Shown: positions 1 through 7,830 of the stretch, piece after piece
Layout: every line of letters begins with the position of its first letter
Position numbering within the stretch: the first letter of the stretch is position 1
Assembly: GCA_001603845.1 (NCBI GenBank)
Contig: LUZZ01000029.1
Span: forward strand, 1 to 33,853
Origin: Syntrophobacterales bacterium Delta_01
GTDB lineage: Bacteria > Desulfobacterota > Syntrophobacteria > Syntrophobacterales > Syntrophobacteraceae
Reading direction: 5' to 3'
Length of the DNA stretch: 33,853 nucleotides
The notes under the pieces: model-generated
The model's database searches: none
What the model was told of the DNA's origin: nothing
Seen by the model: only the letters and a program-made list of their open reading frames with translations
Program-made: the position numbers and the translations under genes

Positions 1-2
1 GT

Positions 3-24
3 AATATATACTATAGTATATATT
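3..24. promoter_or_regulatory. VapBC operator palindrome
   Basis: A perfect 22-bp AT-only-armed palindrome centred on ACTATAGT lies 21 bases before the antitoxin start. VapB-type antitoxins usually repress their own operon by binding such inverted repeats, so this is the probable autoregulatory site and may overlap the promoter. The left edge is at the window boundary, so upstream promoter parts cannot be seen. That it is an operator is inference. Confidence 0.6.
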
Positions 25-45
25 TTTGACCGCATGGAGGTTGAT

Positions 46-318
46 ATGCCCGAAACACGGATTGCCAAATTATTTAAGAACGGCAACAGCCAAGCAGTCC
101 GGCTGCCTGCCGAATTCCGCTTCGAGGGCAGTGAAGTCTACGCTACACGCGATGAGGTGACCGGCGATGTTATATTGTCCAAGCATCCCGGAACCAAAGC
201 CTGGCAAGACTTTTTCGAACTGATGCGCTCCATCGACGTGCCGTCCGATTTTATGGCCGAACGCCCGATGAATGTGCCGCCAAAGGAGCGCAACCTGTTT
301 GAGGACGAAGAGGATTGA
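46..318 (+). CDS. vapB: VapB-type antitoxin (AbrB/SpoVT fold)
   Basis: Probable antitoxin of a type II toxin-antitoxin pair. It would neutralise the PIN toxin encoded next and repress the operon. The N-terminus has the AbrB/VapB pattern AKLFKNGNSQAVRLP near residues 8-22, the swapped-hairpin DNA-binding fold. The acidic C-terminus (FEDEED) is typical of the toxin-binding tail. I chose ATG 46 over the in-frame ATG 34 because GGAGG at 36-40 sits five bases before ATG 46 and would lie inside the coding region if 34 were used. The gene follows a perfect palindrome and its stop lies just ahead of the toxin start. The family is clear; which VapB subfamily is not. Confidence 0.9.
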   Translation: MPETRIAKLFKNGNSQAVRLPAEFRFEGSEVYATRDEVTGDVILSKHPGTKAWQDFFELMRSIDVPSDFMAERPMNVPPKERNLFEDEED

Positions 319-320
319 AA

Positions 321-719
321 ATGCTGCATATGCTCGACACCGACATTGCAAGCTATATCATCAGGAAGCATTCCCCCTCTCTTGAAGAGAAGCTGGGCAC
401 CATTTTGCCGTCCATGGTTTGCATCTCCGTCATGACACGGGCCGAGTTGCTGTACGGTTTGAAACGTTTGCCATCCCACCATCGACTGCATGTCGGAGTG
501 CACCGATTTTTGAGAACCGTCCGGGTACTGCCATGGGAATCCGACGCAGCCGATTTCTACGCTGATATCCGCCACAAACTTGTGCTGACCGGCCAGTCCA
601 TCGGCGAAATGGACATGATGATTGCCGCCCATTCACTGGCAGTTGGCGCGATATTGGTTACCAATAACGTTCGGCACTACAACCGCATTCCCGGCCTGGC
701 ACTGGTGAACTGGGTTTAA
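321..719 (+). CDS. vapC: VapC toxin, PIN-domain ribonuclease
   Basis: Probable toxin of the VapBC pair, an Mg-dependent PIN-domain RNase; known relatives cut tRNA or rRNA. The acidic active site is visible: Asp6 in MLDTD, Glu42 in RAELLYG, and Asp98 in GEMDMMIAA, followed by the usual VTNN...RHY turn near the C-terminus. Its length of about 132 residues is normal. The start is ATG 321, two bases after the antitoxin stop, with AGGA at 311-314 as ribosome binding site. A TTG at 315, overlapping the antitoxin stop, is possible but less likely. The pair is tightly coupled and looks intact. The next gene is convergent, 26 bases away. Confidence 0.92.
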   Translation: MLHMLDTDIASYIIRKHSPSLEEKLGTILPSMVCISVMTRAELLYGLKRLPSHHRLHVGVHRFLRTVRVLPWESDAADFYADIRHKLVLTGQSIGEMDMMIAAHSLAVGAILVTNNVRHYNRIPGLALVNWV

Positions 720-745
720 AAAAGAACCTGTAAACCGTTTCCCGT

Positions 746-1252
746 TCAACTCCGGGTAAGTCTTCCTATAATCTCCCGGTGCTGCGGGTAGAGTTCGACC
801 AGGCGGTCGCGCGCGGCCAGTTCGAAATCCTGGTAATCGAAGCCGGGCACCACCGTGCAGCTTACCAGCGAATAGTCGGCCCCACCGCTTATTTCGGCCG
901 CAAACCAGCATCCGGGCTCGACCACCGCCTGGAAAAGCCGGTCTTCCTCGGGGTCTTCCCCCAGCTTCTTTTCGATTAAATTTCCGTCGGGTTCCAGGAC
1001 GTGGAGATCCAGCGGACCGCCGGCGCAAAAATTCCAGATTTCCACCGATTTTATCCGGTGAAAAGCCGAAAACTGCCCCTTTTCGAGAAGATAGAAAATG
1101 GAGGACACCACCGGGCGGTCTCCGGGAAACCGGCGAGGGAGGGAGCCTTTTCTCACGATTTCAGGCGAGCGGTACGCCGGGGCGAAGCGGCCGCCTTCGG
1201 GGTGTTCCGCCAGCCCCAGCGTTTCTATCCAGTAGCGCGCGCTTTTTTCCAT
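746..1252 (-). CDS. DUF985 cupin-family protein
   Basis: A 168-residue protein of the DUF985 (cupin_5) family. Family signatures are visible: HPEGG.F near residues 17-22, the YRS element at 27-29, SSIFYLLEKGQFSAFHRI, then EIWNFCAGGPLDL, which together form the small beta-barrel with its HR and E-W positions. Known members are jelly-roll proteins with a likely small-molecule or sugar-nucleotide ligand; no reaction is firmly assigned. It is the last gene of a minus-strand set after arsS and the peroxidase-like gene, with 25 bases separating it from the latter. It may therefore be co-transcribed with the arsenosugar genes, but a role in that pathway is only a guess. The ribosome binding site is weak. 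Confidence 0.85.
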   Translation of the reverse strand: MEKSARYWIETLGLAEHPEGGRFAPAYRSPEIVRKGSLPRRFPGDRPVVSSIFYLLEKGQFSAFHRIKSVEIWNFCAGGPLDLHVLEPDGNLIEKKLGEDPEEDRLFQAVVEPGCWFAAEISGGADYSLVSCTVVPGFDYQDFELAARDRLVELYPQHREIIGRLTRS

Positions 1253-1277
1253 TCGGTTTTTCTCTATCGCCGCGAAA

Positions 1278-1610
1278 TCACATGGACACCTTCTTGGCGA
1301 TGTTTCGCATCTGGATGCCGTGAACGAGGGACGCCCCGCCGCGGATCGCCGCCGCCACGTGCACCGCTTCGGTCATTTCGCCGAGGTTCGACCCCTTCTC
1401 CAGGCAGGTGCGCGTGTAGGCGTCGATGCAGTAGGGGCACTGGACGGCATGGGCCACCGCCAGGGCGATCAGGGCCTTTTCCCTTTCGGTAAGCTCGCCT
1501 TCGCCGAACACGGCGGCGTAGTAGTCGAAAAACTTCTGTCCCAGTTCCGATGCTTCGTCCGAAATTTCGCCGAACTTGGCAAGATCGCTCATGTGATAAT
1601 ACGAATCCAC
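1278..1610 (-). CDS. Arsenosugar-associated peroxidase-like protein (CMD family)
   Basis: A 110-residue carboxymuconolactone-decarboxylase/AhpD-like protein. The core TEREKALIALAVAHAVQCPY, then CIDAYTR, contains the CPYC pair plus the downstream helix (GASLVHGIQM) seen in alkylhydroperoxidase-like proteins that accompany arsS genes. These are usually annotated as arsenosugar-biosynthesis-associated peroxidase-like proteins; their exact reaction is not established. I chose GTG at 1610: it gives an N-terminus of MDSYYHMSDLAKFGEI that matches the family, and GAGGTGG lies just before it. A further upstream GTG at 1667 would overlap the extended arsS reading frame and add poorly conserved sequence. 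It lies 37 bases after the proposed arsS end and is almost certainly in the same operon. Confidence 0.88.
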   Translation of the reverse strand: MDSYYHMSDLAKFGEISDEASELGQKFFDYYAAVFGEGELTEREKALIALAVAHAVQCPYCIDAYTRTCLEKGSNLGEMTEAVHVAAAIRGGASLVHGIQMRNIAKKVSM

Positions 1611-1647
1611 GGACCACCTCTCGAAAGTTTGGATGCAGGTCGGATTT

Positions 1648-2697
1648 TTAACTCGGATCGGCCCCACGGGCCTCGATCGCCCCGCCTCAGGTGAACCCCG
1701 ACCCGGCCGTGCAGGCGTAGCAATGATCGCCCACCGCGATGGGGACTCCGGCCCCGGGAGGCGCCTTCAGGCTCGATATATGGACTCTTCTTCCGCTCAT
1801 GGGCAGGTCGGCCGCCTGGTTGAAATCGCAGTCGTACAGGAACCCGTCCCAGGAAACGGAAACGAGCGTCCGGCACATCAGCCCGGGAAGCGTGCAGGCA
1901 TTGAAGCTCGAAGCGAGCTTCTTCATGTAGGCGTCCAGGTTTCCGGTCCTGACCAGCCATTTGCGAAACCTTCCCAGCGGGACGTTTCCGAACGTGTACA
2001 GGTGCGAAAAGACGATGCCCCATTTTCTTTCCAGGTCGCGCCGGAACTTCTTCTCCGCCTGGTCCTGGGGAGCGGGCAGAAAGGCCCCCGAGGGGTTGCT
2101 CACCAGGTCGAGTTCGAGACCGGTGCCCGGCCGGCCGTAACCTTTCGCATTGAGTTTGCGCAGGGCTTCGATATTCTTGTCGAATACCGCATCGCCGCGC
2201 TGGGACTCGGTCTGCGACCGGTTGAGCGACGGCAGCGACCCGACCAGCGCGACCCCGTGGCCCCGGCACAGCTCCAGCACGTGATCGTAGGCCGGGTCGG
2301 CGATCAGGGTAAGATTGGAACGGAGGATGATCCGGGGCGCGAGAGGGGCGAGCCCCGCGATGAGTGCGGGCAGATGGGGGTTCAGTTCCGGAGCGCCCCC
2401 GGTGATGTCGATGACGCCGAACCGGAATTTGCGGGCAAAGTCGATCACCCGGCGCACCGTTTCGAGGTCCATCACCTCGGGCCGTTCCGGCCCGCCTTCC
2501 AGGTGGCAGTGGCGGCACGCCTGGTTGCACAAAAAACCCACGTTTACCTGCAACACCACCGCCTCGGTCCGGGTGAGCTCCAGCCCTTCGCGGTCAAGGC
2601 GCAGGGCGAAAGGTTCGATTCCAGACTCGATCGGGGCACCGGCCGGCGGTAAGGCGGCGGCGCTCGCGCAGTCTTGCATTTTTCCCATTTTCTTCAT
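1648..2697 (-). CDS. arsS: Arsenosugar radical SAM protein ArsS, likely selenoprotein (TGA at 1687-1689 read as Sec)
   Basis: Radical SAM enzyme of the ArsS (rSAM_SeCys) family, thought to add the adenosyl-derived carbon to dimethylarsenite during arsenosugar synthesis. The cluster motif is C57-x3-C61-x2-C64 (CNQACRHCHLEGGP), followed by DITGGAPEL. The C-terminal Cys-rich domain ends CYACTAGSGFT, then TGA. ArsS proteins normally continue as CTAGxGSSC-GGA. Here TGA falls exactly where that last Cys belongs, and the next in-frame codons give GGAIEARGADPS before TAA at 1648-1650. Some family members are known to carry Sec at this position. A hairpin follows at a bacterial-SECIS distance. Without readthrough the protein would end at 1687 with 336 residues; with Sec it has 349. 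ATG codons at 2697, 2688 and 2679 are all possible starts. No selA, selB or selC lies in this window. Confidence 0.85.
1656..1678 (-). promoter_or_regulatory. Candidate bacterial SECIS hairpin after the arsS TGA
   Basis: Starting nine bases after the TGA, the arsS mRNA can form GATC/GATC pairs, a GA bulge, then GGCC pairing with GGCC around a CGUGG loop. The apical loop lies about 19-23 nt after the codon, within the usual 16-37 nt window for bacterial SECIS elements. The loop contains G and U, as SelB-recognised loops often do. GC-rich coding sequence can fold this way by chance, so this supports but does not prove selenocysteine insertion. Confidence 0.5.
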
Positions 2698-2871
2698 TCC
2701 GGGTTGCAGTACGGGTTTCCGGATGGAGGATAAGCACTCTCAGCCCGATTTAAAGAGGCGGACGGCACCGGGGTCGAACCAATCGGCCGCACGGAACGGG
2801 CAGTGCCTAATCGACGGCGCGAAGTGCAGGGCCGGGAGGAAGCCGGCTTGCCGTGCAGCACCAGATCCGTT

Positions 2872-3094
2872 GCCCCGAAGGGGCTGCATAGGGATGGCCC
2901 CGTGTCGCGCGAGCGCCACCCCGGGAACGATCACGACACACAATTGGAGATACCCTGAAGGGGTTGCATCGTGGGCATTATGAGAAGTTCATCCATTATG
3001 CAGCCCATTCAGGGCATCAATTTCATCGACGACCCGCTTCCCCAGGGTGGCGCTCGCGCTGACCCTGGGCTGATCTATTGAGCCCCTTCGGGGC
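2872..3094. repeat. Dispersed hairpin-rich intergenic repeat, no gene
   Basis: This segment fills most of the gene-free stretch 2698-3241. It is bounded by mirror-image hairpins, GCCCCGAAGGGGC (2872-2884) and GCCCCTTCGGGGC (3082-3094). Inside are a 17-bp inverted pair with two mismatches (2953-2969 and 2998-3014) and CCCAGGGT/ACCCTGGG (3041-3048 and 3062-3069) around GGCGCTCGCGC. The style resembles non-coding repeats I recall from several environmental genomes, where they produce spurious annotated ORFs, but I cannot confirm other copies here. Flank 2698-2871 shows nothing; flank 3095-3241 holds only a 7-bp stem, GGCACCG/CGGTGCC. Confidence 0.5.
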
Positions 3095-3241
3095 AAAGAT
3101 TCCGACGGGAATTCCACCTTTCTCGGATCACGATCTGTGGGGATCTGCCTTCATCCTGCTGCGCATTCCGGCACCGGCCCCCAAAGCGGTGCCCCCCTTC
3201 CATTTTGGGATGGCGGCGGCTCCCGGCGGCGGACGGGGCCG

Positions 3242-3772
3242 CTATTTTTCCCTGGCGTCGGCGTAGCGGGCCAGCGTAAACAGAAAATCCGCCAGCCGGT
3301 TCAGATATATGTGCACATCGGGACAGTCGAGTTCTCCGGCTTCTTTGAGGGCCATCGCCCGGCGTTCGGCCCGGCGGACGATGGTCCTGGCCAGGTCGAT
3401 GGAGGCCCCGGTGCGGTTTTCTCCCGGAAGGATGAACCGGCGAGGCAGGGGCACCTCCTGTTGTAGCTGCCCGATCCAGGTTTCGATTCTTTCGGTGCGC
3501 TGCGCCCCGATCTCGTATTTGCACCGGGCGCCGGGCTCCGCGTCCTCGGAAAGCTGCGCCCCCAGGACCAGCAGATCTTCCTGGACCGTGCGGATCATCT
3601 CCCGCACCGTGTCGTTTTGCGCAAACGACCGGGCAAGCCCCAGGGCCGAGCTTGCCTCATCGAGCGTTCCGTAGGCCTCGGGCCGAAGGCTCGCCTTCGA
3701 CACCCGCCGGCCGTTGAGAAGGCTCGTGGTCCCCTGGTCTCCCTTTTTGGAAAAAACGAAAGCATCGTCCAT
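3242..3772 (-). CDS. Cob(I)yrinic acid a,c-diamide adenosyltransferase, PduO type
   Basis: Transfers the adenosyl group of ATP to cob(I)alamin, producing coenzyme B12. The 176-residue protein shows the PduO-type markers: the ATP-binding N-terminus KKGDQGTTSLLNGRRVSK, EAYGTLDEASSALG, the central FILPGENRTGASIDLARTIV with the RRAER helix following, and YLNRLADFLFTLAR at the C-terminus. In the second motif PGG is PGE here. Its start codon overlaps the alr stop by one base (TGATG), so the two genes are translationally coupled. Coenzyme B12 would serve isomerases or mutases elsewhere in the genome. The B12-type radical SAM proteins in this window use cobalamin but do not need the adenosylated form. 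Confidence 0.93.
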   Translation of the reverse strand: MDDAFVFSKKGDQGTTSLLNGRRVSKASLRPEAYGTLDEASSALGLARSFAQNDTVREMIRTVQEDLLVLGAQLSEDAEPGARCKYEIGAQRTERIETWIGQLQQEVPLPRRFILPGENRTGASIDLARTIVRRAERRAMALKEAGELDCPDVHIYLNRLADFLFTLARYADAREK

Positions 3773-4914
3773 CAGGTTGCCTCATTCAGATCGGTCGAAG
3801 GGTTGAGGAAGTATTTGAACCGTTGCTGTTTTCCAATAGCGCAGTAAACTTCGTAGCTGATGGTGCCGCACAGGGCGGCGATTTCTTCCGCGCTGATCCG
3901 TTCCCCTCCCTGGGCGCCCAGCAGGACTACTTCGTCGTCCTCGCACGCTTCGGGGACCTGCGTCACATCGACGGTGATCATATTCATGGACACCCGCCCG
4001 ACCACCGGGGCGCGCTTTCCGCGCACCAGCACCTGCCCCCGGTTGGACAGCGCCCTGAAATACCCGTCGTCATAGCCCACGGGGATGGTGGCGATGCGGC
4101 TTTCCTGCCGGGTCACGAAGGTGCGCCCGTAGCCGATCGGCCGGCCGGCCGGAACGGTCTTGAGCTGGATGATCCGGGATTTGAACGTCATCACCGGCCG
4201 GAGATCCACCGAGTCGGAAGGCTCCCCGGAAGGCGGGGAACCGTAGAGCATGATGCCGGGCCGCACCAGTTGGAAGTGCGCCTGCGGGACTTCCAGGGTG
4301 CCGGCGGAATTCGAAATATGGCAGTACGCAAAGCTGATGCCCTGTTGCGAAGCCTCCCCGATAGCCCGCACAAACCGCCCCGCCTGGTATTCGCAGTAGG
4401 ACTTGTCGCGCTCGTCGGCATCGGCGAAATGGGACAGCACCCCTTCGAGCACGATGCCCGGAAACTCCTTTATCTTTTCGGCAAACGAGCAGAGTTCTTC
4501 GGCGGGAATGCCCAGCCTTCCCATCCCGGTATCCAGCTTTATGTGCACCCTGGCGGGCATGCCCAGCCTGCGGGCGGCCTTGCTGAAGTCGCGCGCCTGG
4601 TCCGCGCGGAAGATGGCCGGGCGGACGCCGAGACGTATCGCCTCTTCCATGTCCGCAGGCTCGATCCCCAGGAGCACCAGCACCGGCAGGCCGATATTGT
4701 TCCGGCGAAGTTCCGCGGCCTCCCAGAATTTGCTCACGGCAAAAAACGAAGCGCCGCATTTTTGCAGTTCGCGGGCAACCGGGATCATCCCGTGCCCGTA
4801 GGCATCCGATTTTACGACCCCCAGCACCCGGCACTCCGGCGCAACCCGGTCGCGGGCCTGAAAGAAATTGTGGCGCAGGGCCGACAGGTCTATTTCGATC
4901 CAGTTGAGCGGCAT
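3772..4914 (-). CDS. alr: Alanine racemase
   Basis: PLP-dependent interconversion of L- and D-alanine for peptidoglycan. The N-terminal barrel carries the PLP lysine in VVKSDAYGHG. Further family marks are LDTGMGRLG, CHISNSAGTL, RPGIMLYG, IGYGRTFVT, PVGYDDGYFRALSN and RVSMNMITVDV with the GTISYEVYCAI ending. The ATG at 4914 gives a standard 380-residue protein beginning MPLNWIEIDLSAL. An upstream in-frame ATG at 4935 and an earlier start at 4989 add residues not expected for the family. GGAGG lies about 12 bases before 4914, a rather long spacing, so the start is not certain. It is the first gene of a two-gene minus-strand operon, divergent from the DUF2065 gene across 204 bases. Confidence 0.95.
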   Translation of the reverse strand: MPLNWIEIDLSALRHNFFQARDRVAPECRVLGVVKSDAYGHGMIPVARELQKCGASFFAVSKFWEAAELRRNNIGLPVLVLLGIEPADMEEAIRLGVRPAIFRADQARDFSKAARRLGMPARVHIKLDTGMGRLGIPAEELCSFAEKIKEFPGIVLEGVLSHFADADERDKSYCEYQAGRFVRAIGEASQQGISFAYCHISNSAGTLEVPQAHFQLVRPGIMLYGSPPSGEPSDSVDLRPVMTFKSRIIQLKTVPAGRPIGYGRTFVTRQESRIATIPVGYDDGYFRALSNRGQVLVRGKRAPVVGRVSMNMITVDVTQVPEACEDDEVVLLGAQGGERISAEEIAALCGTISYEVYCAIGKQQRFKYFLNPSTDLNEAT

Positions 4915-5118
4915 GGGATAATTCCGCCTCCACATAAAGTTAAAACGCCGGACATCCCCGCCCGGCACGAATTTTCGAATCCCCGGCAATTACTGGTGAA
5001 CTTACCGGTTCGACACGTTATACTTACTCCGATCCGCATCCAGACGCCCACTCGGGCGACCGCGATAATGTTAGGCGATTCGGATTCCAATGGAAAGCAA
5101 AACCTCATAAGGACCGTT

Positions 5119-5316
5119 ATGCAGGGTTATTTCATCACCGTGATCGGATTGATCTGTTTTTTCGAAGGGCTGCCCTATCTCGCGACCCCCGAACAGGTCA
5201 AAAAATGGCTGCAGTGGCTTCTGGACGCCAAGATATTCCACATGCGCCTCCTCGGCGGGGCACTGATGCTGGCCGGCCTTCTGCTCGTCTACCTGGGACG
5301 CAGGCATGGAGGATGA
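5119..5316 (+). CDS. DUF2065 small inner-membrane protein
   Basis: A 65-residue membrane protein starting MQGYFITVIGLICFFEGLPY. Two hydrophobic segments (about 4-22 and 43-60) flank a short amphipathic part with PEQVKKWLQWL, and the end LVYLGRR is positively charged. This matches the DUF2065/YjeT family, whose function is unknown; in other bacteria relatives often sit beside hflKC or purA. Here it overlaps the queA start by 11 bases and is probably co-transcribed with it. I chose ATG 5119 because it yields the compact family length; the frame is open further upstream but that sequence has no resemblance to the family. Confidence 0.82.
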   Translation: MQGYFITVIGLICFFEGLPYLATPEQVKKWLQWLLDAKIFHMRLLGGALMLAGLLLVYLGRRHGG

Positions 5317-6385
5317 AAAAGAGCTTTCCTTCCGGCTCGGGGACTACGATTTCCAACTTCCGCCCGAGCTGATCGCCCAGTTCCCCGCACCGAACAGGGA
5401 GGATTCGCGCCTTCTCGTACTGGACCGCGCCCGCAACTCGGTCGAACACAGCCGGTTTCGGTCGATCGGAAAGTTTTTCGACCGCGGAGACCTGCTGGTG
5501 GTAAACGACACGCGGGTGGTGCGCGCCCGCCTCACCTGCCGCAAGCAAAGCGGAGGCCGGGCCGAACTGCTCGTCCTCGATCCCTACAAGTCCCCCGAAG
5601 ACGGCGCCCGGCAGGGATACACCTGCCTCGTCAAAGCGTCCAAACGGGCGCGGGCCGGCCAGGTCCTGTGCCTGGAAGACGGCACTCGCGCCGAAATAGC
5701 CTCTCCCCTGGGCAACGGAAAAGCCCTGGTGCGGTTTCCGGAAGGCGAGGCGATCTTCGATATCCTGGACCGCCTGGGAGAAGTCCCCCTTCCGCCCTAC
5801 ATCGTTCGCCGCCCGGGCTGCGACGCCCCGGTGGACGACGCTTCCTGCTACCAGACCGAATACGCACGGAAGCCGGGTGCGGTGGCCGCGCCGACCGCCG
5901 GGTTGCACTTTTCGCGCCCGCTCCTGGAAGAGCTTGCCGCCGCCGGGGTGGAAACCGCCGCCGTGACCCTGCACGTGGGCTACGGGACCTTCGCCCCCCT
6001 GAGGTGCGAAGACATCCGCGAACACAAAATGCATTCGGAGTTCTTCGAAGTGAGCGCCGAAGCCGCCGAAGCCGTGAACCGGGCGAAGCGCGACGGAAGG
6101 CGCGTGGTGGCCGTGGGAACGACCGTGGTGCGAACGCTCGAATACATCCACGCACTCCGCGGAAAAATCGACGCCTGTTCGGGCTCCTGCGACCATTATA
6201 TCTATCCCGGCTACCGGTTCGGAGTCATCGACCGGCTGGTCACCAACTTCCACCTTCCCGGATCGAGCCTCATCCTGCTGGTATCCGCCTTCGCCGGCCG
6301 CACCGCCATCCTTTCCGCCTACGCCGAAGCGGTGCGCGAGCGCTACCGGTTCTACAGCTACGGGGACGCCATGCTGATTCTGTAG
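5306..6385 (+). CDS. queA: S-adenosylmethionine:tRNA ribosyltransferase-isomerase
   Basis: Transfers and isomerises the ribosyl part of AdoMet onto preQ1 in tRNA, making epoxyqueuosine. The 359-residue length is normal. Signatures include YDFQLPPELIAQFPAPNRE, DRGDLLVVNDTRVVRARL, GEVPLPPYIVR, the TEYARKPGAVAAPTAGLHFS stretch, LHVGYGTFAPLR, HKMHSEFFEVS and the closing FHLPGSSLILLVSAFAGR. The residues LSFRLGD before the usual DYDF start are a modest extension. It overlaps the DUF2065 stop by 11 bases. No other queuosine gene is nearby. The gene is complete with no sign of damage. Confidence 0.96.
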   Translation: MEDEKELSFRLGDYDFQLPPELIAQFPAPNREDSRLLVLDRARNSVEHSRFRSIGKFFDRGDLLVVNDTRVVRARLTCRKQSGGRAELLVLDPYKSPEDGARQGYTCLVKASKRARAGQVLCLEDGTRAEIASPLGNGKALVRFPEGEAIFDILDRLGEVPLPPYIVRRPGCDAPVDDASCYQTEYARKPGAVAAPTAGLHFSRPLLEELAAAGVETAAVTLHVGYGTFAPLRCEDIREHKMHSEFFEVSAEAAEAVNRAKRDGRRVVAVGTTVVRTLEYIHALRGKIDACSGSCDHYIYPGYRFGVIDRLVTNFHLPGSSLILLVSAFAGRTAILSAYAEAVRERYRFYSYGDAMLIL

Positions 6386-6529
6386 GGTTACCGGTTGCGG
6401 GTTCAAGCGGCGGCCGGGACCTGTAAGCTTCCGTCCTGATTTTTGCCGGTATACGGAACGGACCTTCCGATTGATTCCATAATGTCCGATTAAAACTCCA
6501 GTGTTAAAGTTTCCGGCACCGTCCCCGAT

Positions 6530-6670
6530 TAAAGAATAGGTGCAGGGGCAAAGGCCGTGGCTCATCCAATCGTCGGTCCCGCGGGACCGACGGCAAAGAG
6601 GGCTTCAACAAGGTTTTTTGCCCCGGCCGGATAGCTGCCGGCAAAATCTTATGCCCGCAAGGCAGCGGGC
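6530..6670 (+). other. Candidate structured 5' leader RNA
   Basis: The 330-base gap between queA and the next gene holds three clean stem-loops in its last part. They are a perfect 22-base palindrome at 6571-6592 (arms around GGTCCCGCGGGACC), GCCGG/CCGGC around ATAGCTG (6626-6642), and GCCCGC/GCGGGC around AAGGCA (6653-6670). They lie 45-190 bases before the start codon at 6716, a normal place for a regulatory leader. The order does not match any riboswitch class I can recall with confidence. The part from 6386 to 6529 shows nothing. Confidence 0.35.
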
Positions 6671-6715
6671 GGATAAACAGGGACCATTGTTCGTACCGGA
6701 GGACAGCTTTTTTCG

Positions 6716-7738
6716 ATGAACACCGAACTGACCATATTGATCGTTGAGGCCATGTCGGTCTACTTTTGCGTGCTGTGGGCCCACTCCCTGCGCAAACACG
6801 CCGGCCTCGCACCCTTCTACGCCCTGCTGGGGGGCATCACGGCGGTCATGTCCTGGGTGACCGATGCCGGAGTCAAGGTGGACGTGGCGGGCATTACGTT
6901 CATGGTCGGTTCGACGGTTTTTTACACATCGCTGCTGCTGGGGATCTTCGTGGTGTACGTGTTCGACGGGCCTCGCGCCACCCGCATCGCCATCTCCACC
7001 GTGGCAGGGGTGTCCATCATGGTGCCGATCATCGCCGTGGTCCTGCACATTCAAATGAGAATTGCCGGCCACCCCACCCTGGGCTACGTACCTCTGCCCG
7101 GTCTTCGAATCAATGTCGCATCGGTCCTGGCCACCGTGGCGGACTTGGTGTTCCTGGCCATCGCCTGGGAATCTTTCGGCAAGCCGGGCCTCAAAATACG
7201 GCTGTGGATGCGGTCTTTTCTCACCCTGCTGGGAGTGATGTGGCTGGACGTGCTGCTGTTCGCCACCGGGGCCTTCCTTGGCAAAGCCGATTACTTCAGC
7301 ATCATGAAGGGCACGCTGCTCAGCCGGCTCATCATTTCCATGTTCGCCAGCCCGTTTCTCTACCTCTACCTGAACTGGCAAAACCGCAAAACGGGCATGA
7401 CCTTCGAAAACCGGCCGGTTTTGACCATCCTCAAGGAACTGTCCGAAATCCAGGTGGAACTCAGCCTCGCCCAGCAGGAAATCGAACGCCGCAAGCAGGT
7501 GGAAAAGGAAAAGGAGGGGCTCATTCGGGAGTTGCAGCAGGCGCTTTCCGAAGTCAAGACCCTGCGGGGCTTTCTGCCGATCTGCGCCAACTGCAAGAAG
7601 ATTCGCGACGACGAAGGGTACTGGCACCAGATCGAGGCATACATCCAGGAGCACTCCGAAGCCGTGTTCAGCCACGGCATCTGCCCGGCCTGCGCCGAAA
7701 AGCTCTACCCCGAACTCAAGGGAAAAATCAAGAAGTAG
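6716..7738 (+). CDS. Membrane sensor-like protein with coiled coil and C-terminal double-CxxC domain
   Basis: I do not recognise the whole protein (340 residues). Residues 1-225 hold about seven hydrophobic segments separated by short loops, like an integral-membrane input domain. Residues about 235-285 form a charged helix rich in E, K, Q and L (for example ELSLAQQEIERRKQVEKEKE), a probable coiled-coil linker. The tail has CANC (290-293) with KKIRDDEGYWHQIEAYI and CPAC (323-326). This tail is common at the C-terminus of PAS and response-regulator proteins in Deltaproteobacteria and may bind zinc. No kinase, GGDEF, EAL or HTH domain follows. It could be a membrane sensor acting through a partner. 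It follows a hairpin-rich leader and stands apart from the genes on either side. Confidence 0.7.
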   Translation: MNTELTILIVEAMSVYFCVLWAHSLRKHAGLAPFYALLGGITAVMSWVTDAGVKVDVAGITFMVGSTVFYTSLLLGIFVVYVFDGPRATRIAISTVAGVSIMVPIIAVVLHIQMRIAGHPTLGYVPLPGLRINVASVLATVADLVFLAIAWESFGKPGLKIRLWMRSFLTLLGVMWLDVLLFATGAFLGKADYFSIMKGTLLSRLIISMFASPFLYLYLNWQNRKTGMTFENRPVLTILKELSEIQVELSLAQQEIERRKQVEKEKEGLIRELQQALSEVKTLRGFLPICANCKKIRDDEGYWHQIEAYIQEHSEAVFSHGICPACAEKLYPELKGKIKK

Positions 7739-7830
7739 GGTCGCGGCCGCACGCACGCCGCGTTCCCCCGGCCTTCGGGACCTTTCGCATTTTTGAATTC
7801 GTGATTAATTAAACGTTTCCGGGGACGGAT

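Noticed and set aside
2740-2943. Minus-strand ORF inside the dispersed repeat
   Set aside because: Its sequence follows the repeat hairpins; no start signal or domain.
6530-6670. PreQ1 or c-di-GMP riboswitch before the membrane sensor-like gene
   Set aside because: Stem-loops are present but the conserved GEMM and preQ1 core sequences are not; only a generic structured leader is claimed.
6716-7738. Queuosine precursor transporter, suggested by queA next door
   Set aside because: The membrane region does not show the VUT/YhhQ motifs, and the CxxC tail points to signalling proteins.
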